Source of the DNA: JALHFZ01 sp964483085
GTDB lineage: Bacteria; Synergistota; Synergistia; Synergistales; Aminobacteriaceae
NCBI GenBank assembly: GCA_964483085.1
Contig: CAYZZX010000064.1
Span: 1-9,565 of the forward strand
Reading direction: 5' to 3'
DNA length: 9,565 nucleotides
The number at the start of each line of letters is the position of its first letter. The stretch's first letter is position 1. The position numbers and the translations under genes were made by a program. This document shows positions 6,166-9,565 of the stretch, one piece after another. A model generated the notes under the pieces. That model ran no database searches. It saw only the letters and a program-made list of their open reading frames with translations, and was not told the DNA's origin.

Positions 6166-7032
6166 TCACCCCAGCTTCCGGATTATGTCCACCACCTGGG
6201 CGGGCGAAAGGGCCACATGGACCCCCGCTTTCTCCAGGGCTTCTATTTTCGATGCCGCTGTCCCCTTGTTCCCCCGGATGATCGCTCCTGCGTGACCGAG
6301 GGATTTCCCCTCGGGAGCGGAGCGGCCGACGATGAGGGAGACTACGGGCTTTTTTACGGCCTTCGCGATGTACTCAGCCGCGACGATCTCGGTGCTTCCG
6401 CCGATCTCCCCGAGGAGGACGATGATCTCCGTCTCCGGGTCGTCGTTGAAGAGCTCGACCGCGTCTCTCTGGTTCATTCCCCAGATGGGTCCTCCGCCGA
6501 GGGCAACGACCGTGGACTGGCCGATACCGGCATCGGTGAGGCTTTTTCCCACTTCGTAGGAGAGGGCGCCGCTCTTGGAGACCACTCCCACCTTCCCTGG
6601 AATGTACATCCGTGAGGGGTGGGCCCCCAGCTTGCACTTGCCCGGAGAGATGACCCCGGCCGTTCCCGGGCCGATGACCCGGATGTTCCGCCCTTCCGCA
6701 TAGGCGAGGATGTCGAGGACGTCATGCTTTGGTATCCCCTCCATGGTGAGCACGAGAAGTTCGATCCCCGCCTCCATGGCCTCCATGGCAGCGTCCTTCG
6801 CGAACATGGGAGGGACGAAGCTGATGGCCGCGTTGGGAGAGAACCGCTCCATGGCCTGGACCACTGAGTCAAAGACTGGCACACCCTCCACAGTCATTCC
6901 CCGTTTTCCCGGGGTCACTCCGGCCACCACTGCGGTGCCGTATTCGAGAAGGGATTTCGTCTGGAGGATGCCCGATTTTCCCGTGATTCCCTGGACGATT
7001 ACCCGGGTATTCTCATTCACCAGTATAGCCAT
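6166..7032 (-). CDS. sucD: Succinyl-CoA synthetase-like (ADP-forming) alpha subunit
   Basis: This is the alpha subunit partner of SucC. It binds CoA and carries the phosphohistidine that moves phosphate from acyl phosphate to ADP. The 288 residues show an N-terminal CoA-binding Rossmann domain (VIVQGITGKSG, residues 11-21; GVTPGKRG, 38-45) and the phosphohistidine motif GHAGAII with H247. GEIGGS (208-213) is the usual glutamate loop. The normally conserved GPNCPG is GPGTAG here (121-126), another departure from canonical succinyl-CoA synthetase. The start at 7032 is chosen because MAILVNENTRV matches the SucD N-terminus. It also follows the sucC stop by one base, with a GAAGGGGA ribosome site in the last sucC codons. 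The ferredoxin gene begins 4 bases after its stop. Confidence 0.9.
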   Translation of the reverse strand: MAILVNENTRVIVQGITGKSGILQTKSLLEYGTAVVAGVTPGKRGMTVEGVPVFDSVVQAMERFSPNAAISFVPPMFAKDAAMEAMEAGIELLVLTMEGIPKHDVLDILAYAEGRNIRVIGPGTAGVISPGKCKLGAHPSRMYIPGKVGVVSKSGALSYEVGKSLTDAGIGQSTVVALGGGPIWGMNQRDAVELFNDDPETEIIVLLGEIGGSTEIVAAEYIAKAVKKPVVSLIVGRSAPEGKSLGHAGAIIRGNKGTAASKIEALEKAGVHVALSPAQVVDIIRKLG

Positions 7033-7033
7033 G

Positions 7034-8155
7034 TCATTCCCCTTCCGCGGCGAACCGCACCGCGTCGGCAACGGCGGTTCGAAGATCGTCATAGACGGTA
7101 TAGCCCGCCTCGGTCATCATACGGCTGCCCTCCTCCTCCATGGTGCCGCAGAGGCGCACCACGATGGGAAGATCGCTCTTGTGATCGGAGAAGTACTTCA
7201 GGATTCCCTCGGCCATCTCGTCCATGCGGTTGAAGCCGCCTATGAGAACCACGAGAAGGCTCTTTATCCGTTTATCCTCAAGGACCTGCTCGAGGGCTGA
7301 GTACATGACCTCAGGGCTGGTGAGGCCGCCCATCTCGCAGAAGTCCGCCGCCTCTCCTCCCATGTCCTGGATGAGGTCGAGGGTGAGCATTCCCGTTCCG
7401 GCCCCGTCGGAGATGAGCCCCACGTTCCCCTCGAGGGGGACGTAGGTGATGGTGCCGCCGTCTTTTTCGGCTTCCTGTCCGGTGATCCTCAGCTGCTCTG
7501 CGCCGAGGGTCTCGAAGAGGGCCTTCTGCCGGGGGAGGGCGTCGTCGTCAAGCTCAATTTTCGAGTCGAGGGCCACGAGCCCTTTGTCCGTGACGACGAG
7601 GGGGTTGATCTCCACGAGGGAGGCGTCCTTCTCTCGGAAGAGCTTCCAGATTTTACGGACGAAGAGGGCAAACTCTTTTCTGTCCTCGTATCCGAGAAAG
7701 TCGGCCATGGCCCGGATCTTGTAGTCCGTCAGCCCCCAGAGGGGATCCACGGGGAGTTTAAGGATTTTCTCAGGCTCTTTATCGGCCACGGATTCGATGT
7801 CCATTCCTCCGGAGGGGCTGACCATGAAGAGAGGGGTTCTCTCCTCTCCGTCGAAGGTGACGGCGAGGTAGTATTCCCGCCGGATGTCCATCTTCTCTTC
7901 CACGAGGAGGGCAGAGACCTTCTCCCCCTTGAGTTCGAGGGAGAGGATGGAGTCGGCGGCTTTTTCAGCCTCGTCCATGGTCGAGACGAGGAGCACTCCT
8001 CCCGCCTTGCCCCGCCCTCCGGAGAGGACCTGAGCCTTCACGGCACTCGGAGCAAAGAGGTCTTTACGGGAATCTGCGGTTACAAGGGCGCCCTTGGGGA
8101 TGGGGATGCCCGCCTCCCGAAAGAGGGCTTTTCCCTGAAATTCGTAGAGCTTCAT
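7034..8155 (-). CDS. sucC: Succinyl-CoA synthetase-like (ADP-forming) beta subunit
   Basis: This is the ATP-grasp beta subunit of an ADP-forming acyl-CoA synthetase. It would harvest the thioester bond of the Kor product as ATP, a substrate-level phosphorylation step in the cytoplasm. The 373 residues start MKLYEFQGKALF, as in SucC. They contain GGRGKAGGV (ATP-grasp lysine region), EINPLVVT (metal-binding E and N), a DGAGTGM segment and a C-terminal CoA-ligase domain. E. coli SucC has 388 residues. Several normally conserved stretches differ from my memory of E. coli: the FGGIVRCD loop is IGGFNRMD, NGAG is DGAG, and FLDVGG is FCEMGG. The family call is firm, but the acyl-CoA may not be succinyl-CoA. 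It overlaps korC by ATGA at 8152-8155 and ends one base before sucD. Confidence 0.88.
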   Translation of the reverse strand: MKLYEFQGKALFREAGIPIPKGALVTADSRKDLFAPSAVKAQVLSGGRGKAGGVLLVSTMDEAEKAADSILSLELKGEKVSALLVEEKMDIRREYYLAVTFDGEERTPLFMVSPSGGMDIESVADKEPEKILKLPVDPLWGLTDYKIRAMADFLGYEDRKEFALFVRKIWKLFREKDASLVEINPLVVTDKGLVALDSKIELDDDALPRQKALFETLGAEQLRITGQEAEKDGGTITYVPLEGNVGLISDGAGTGMLTLDLIQDMGGEAADFCEMGGLTSPEVMYSALEQVLEDKRIKSLLVVLIGGFNRMDEMAEGILKYFSDHKSDLPIVVRLCGTMEEEGSRMMTEAGYTVYDDLRTAVADAVRFAAEGE

Positions 8156-8703
8156 GCTCCTGTATCCTCTTGAGCAAGGCGGATTCCCTCTTCGAGGGCC
8201 GCGATGTTCATAGTTACGAATTTTTCCTTCACGGAATCTTGAATGGTTGCCACGAGGCTTTCCTTCGAGACCGCCCGGCTCTTCTCCTGAAGAAAGCCGA
8301 GCATGACCATGTTCGCCGCCATCTTGCTGCCGAGGCGGATAGCCGTTTCAGTGGCGGGAACCTTCCAGACGGTGATGGAGGGATCCAGCTCTCCTACCTC
8401 GGGGACGAGGGAGCTGTCCACGAAGAGGCTGCCTCCATCTTTCAGCTGGTGCTTGTGAGCCTCGTAGGCTCCCTGGAACATGGAGACGAGGATGTCGTTC
8501 GCTTCATGGACGGGGGTGCCGATGGGCTCGCGGGAGAGGACGACCTCCGACTGGCACTGGCCGCCCCGGGCCTCAGATCCGTAGGACTGGGACTGAGCCG
8601 CGTAGATTCCTTCCTTGGTCACCGCAGCCTCGCCGAGGATGACCGACGAGAGGATGATCCCCTGACCGCCGAAGCCGCAGAAGCGGATGCTCGTCTGCTT
8701 CAT
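8152..8703 (-). CDS. korC: 2-oxoacid:ferredoxin oxidoreductase, gamma subunit
   Basis: This is the gamma subunit of the same oxidoreductase as korB, a cytoplasmic structural and CoA-related domain of the POR/KOR gamma family. The 183 residues start MKQTSIRFCGFGGQG, the typical N-terminal glycine-rich motif of the family. It continues with the conserved YAAQSQSYGSEARGGQC segment (residues 34-50), where the RGG loop is characteristic. The length is usual for a free-standing KorC. The ATG at 8703 is preferred over longer in-frame starts inside korB: the gamma-family motif begins at once, a GAGGAGG ribosome site sits 7 bases upstream, and it forms an ATGA overlap with the korB stop. A second ATGA overlap joins it to sucC, so translation of the three genes is probably coupled. 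Family assignment is secure; substrate is inferred from neighbours. Confidence 0.92.
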   Translation of the reverse strand: MKQTSIRFCGFGGQGIILSSVILGEAAVTKEGIYAAQSQSYGSEARGGQCQSEVVLSREPIGTPVHEANDILVSMFQGAYEAHKHQLKDGGSLFVDSSLVPEVGELDPSITVWKVPATETAIRLGSKMAANMVMLGFLQEKSRAVSKESLVATIQDSVKEKFVTMNIAALEEGIRLAQEDTGA

Positions 8704-9554
8704 GACTGGACCTCCTCTTTTTCGCCGCAGGTATCGCAGGTATCGTCGGAGACGTAGAGGGTGGTTCCCCGGAAGACGGGACGCTGGATATTGACGAATT
8801 CGCCGAGGCGGTACTTTCCCGCCGTCTCCTCGGGGGGGAGTTTGTCCACCGCCGAGAGGGGAACTGAACGGTTTTTGATCCATTCAACGAGGTTTTTGGG
8901 GCTTCCGCTTCCCAGGGCGTACCGGCCAAAGTGGGTGGGGCACTGAGAGAGAATCTCAACCACGGAGAAGCCTTTGTGGTCAAGGGCCGTTTTGATATAG
9001 GTTGTCATCTGGGCCGGATTGGATGTAAGGGTCCGGCTGACGTAGGTCGCTCCGGCAGTGACCGCCAGGGCGCACATGTCGAAGGGAGGCTCGCTGCTGC
9101 CATAGGGTGTGGTCATGGTGACGGAGCCGTCGGGAGTCATGGGGGCAACCTGGCCGCCCGTCATGGCGAAGTTGAAGTTGTTGACCACGATGAAGGTGAC
9201 ATCGATGTTCCTCCGTGCCGCATGGATGAAGTGGTTTCCGCCGATGGAGAGGGCGTCGCCGTCTCCGGCGAAGACGACCACCTTCGTGTCCGGCTTGACG
9301 AGCTTGATGCCCGTGGCCCAGGGGAGGGTTCGTCCGTGCACTCCGTGGAGGCAGTCCATATTGATGTAGACGGGTATGCGGGCCGTGCACCCTACTCCGC
9401 CGATCCCCACCATGGTGCCGAGGTCGAGTTTCAGCTGTTCAGTCGCTCTCAGGAAGGCGTTGACCACCTGGCCGCAGCCGCAGCCGGGGCAGAAGAAATG
9501 GGGCAGCTTCTCCTGGCGCATGTATTGAAGCAGGGGGTTTCCGTTCTTTTCCAT
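8700..9554 (-). CDS. korB: 2-oxoacid:ferredoxin oxidoreductase, beta (TPP-binding) subunit
   Basis: This is the catalytic thiamine-diphosphate subunit of a cytoplasmic 2-oxoacid:ferredoxin oxidoreductase, which converts a 2-oxoacid plus CoA to acyl-CoA, CO2 and reduced ferredoxin. Visible features of the 284 residues: an N-terminal CPGCGCG motif (C22, C25), C56 and C205 (QCPTHFGR), matching the four iron-sulfur ligands of KorB proteins. The TPP/magnesium motif GDGDALSIGG starts at residue 97 and ends with NN at 125-126 and MTGGQ. 2-Oxoglutarate is the best guess because sucCD follow, but pyruvate, 2-oxobutyrate or branched oxoacids cannot be excluded. The alpha subunit gene is not in the window and should lie to the right. 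The reading frame stays open to the window edge at 9565, so the true start may be slightly upstream. An unusual CDTCG motif sits at the C-terminus (C273, C276). The stop overlaps the korC start (ATGA). Confidence 0.92.
   Translation of the reverse strand: MEKNGNPLLQYMRQEKLPHFFCPGCGCGQVVNAFLRATEQLKLDLGTMVGIGGVGCTARIPVYINMDCLHGVHGRTLPWATGIKLVKPDTKVVVFAGDGDALSIGGNHFIHAARRNIDVTFIVVNNFNFAMTGGQVAPMTPDGSVTMTTPYGSSEPPFDMCALAVTAGATYVSRTLTSNPAQMTTYIKTALDHKGFSVVEILSQCPTHFGRYALGSGSPKNLVEWIKNRSVPLSAVDKLPPEETAGKYRLGEFVNIQRPVFRGTTLYVSDDTCDTCGEKEEVQS
8711..8717 (-). promoter_or_regulatory. Ribosome binding site deciding the korC start
   Basis: GAGGAGG on the minus strand, 7 bases before the ATG at 8703 and lying within the last codons of korB. 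It supports the short korC start over upstream in-frame ATGs. Confidence 0.7.
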
Positions 9555-9565
9555 TCCAAGGGCGC

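Overview
All protein genes in this window lie on the minus strand, so they are described right to left in the direction of transcription. The DNA is GC-rich. Genes are tightly packed, often sharing an ATGA stop/start overlap. The central metabolism is ferredoxin-linked, which points to a strict anaerobe that ferments amino acids or peptides. The mix of a TAXI-type receptor, an N-acyl-D-amino-acid deacylase-family enzyme and a 2-oxoacid:ferredoxin oxidoreductase resembles Synergistota such as Aminivibrio-type bacteria. That placement is inference and was not tested by any search.

Region 1 (9554 to 5961) is an energy-conserving operon: korB, korC, sucC, sucD and a two-cluster ferredoxin. The alpha subunit (korA) is expected just beyond the right edge. 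Together they would oxidise a 2-oxoacid to its acyl-CoA, pass electrons to ferredoxin, and make ATP from the acyl-CoA through an ADP-forming synthetase. The operon ends 12 bases before a 17-bp hairpin (5912-5948), which pairs fully only in the minus-strand RNA.

Region 2 (5862 to 1208) holds a short threonine/serine dehydratase, an allantoinase/hydantoinase-like cyclic amidohydrolase, an Asp/Glu/hydantoin racemase and an N-acyl-D-amino-acid deacylase-family amidohydrolase. The racemase, ring-opening amidohydrolase and deacylase look like a route for scavenging hydantoin- or allantoin-like rings, or D-amino-acid derivatives. The dehydratase could turn a freed hydroxy-amino acid into a 2-oxoacid that feeds Region 1, for example threonine to 2-oxobutyrate to propionyl-CoA.

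Region 3 (1208 to 1) begins with a good sigma70-type promoter (1136-1164) flanked by a perfect 9-bp inverted repeat. It drives a single gene for an exported TAXI substrate-binding protein, closed by a perfect 15-bp hairpin (88-121). No TRAP membrane subunit is visible. The leftmost 87 bases hold no gene I can support.

The window has no RNA genes, insertion sequences, CRISPR arrays or attachment sites that I could recognise, and no gene-free stretch over 300 bases. The most interesting points are the divergent active-site loops of the CoA synthetase, the missing cysteine ligand in the deacylase, the four-gene ring-opening cluster, and the promoter with its paired operator-like repeats.
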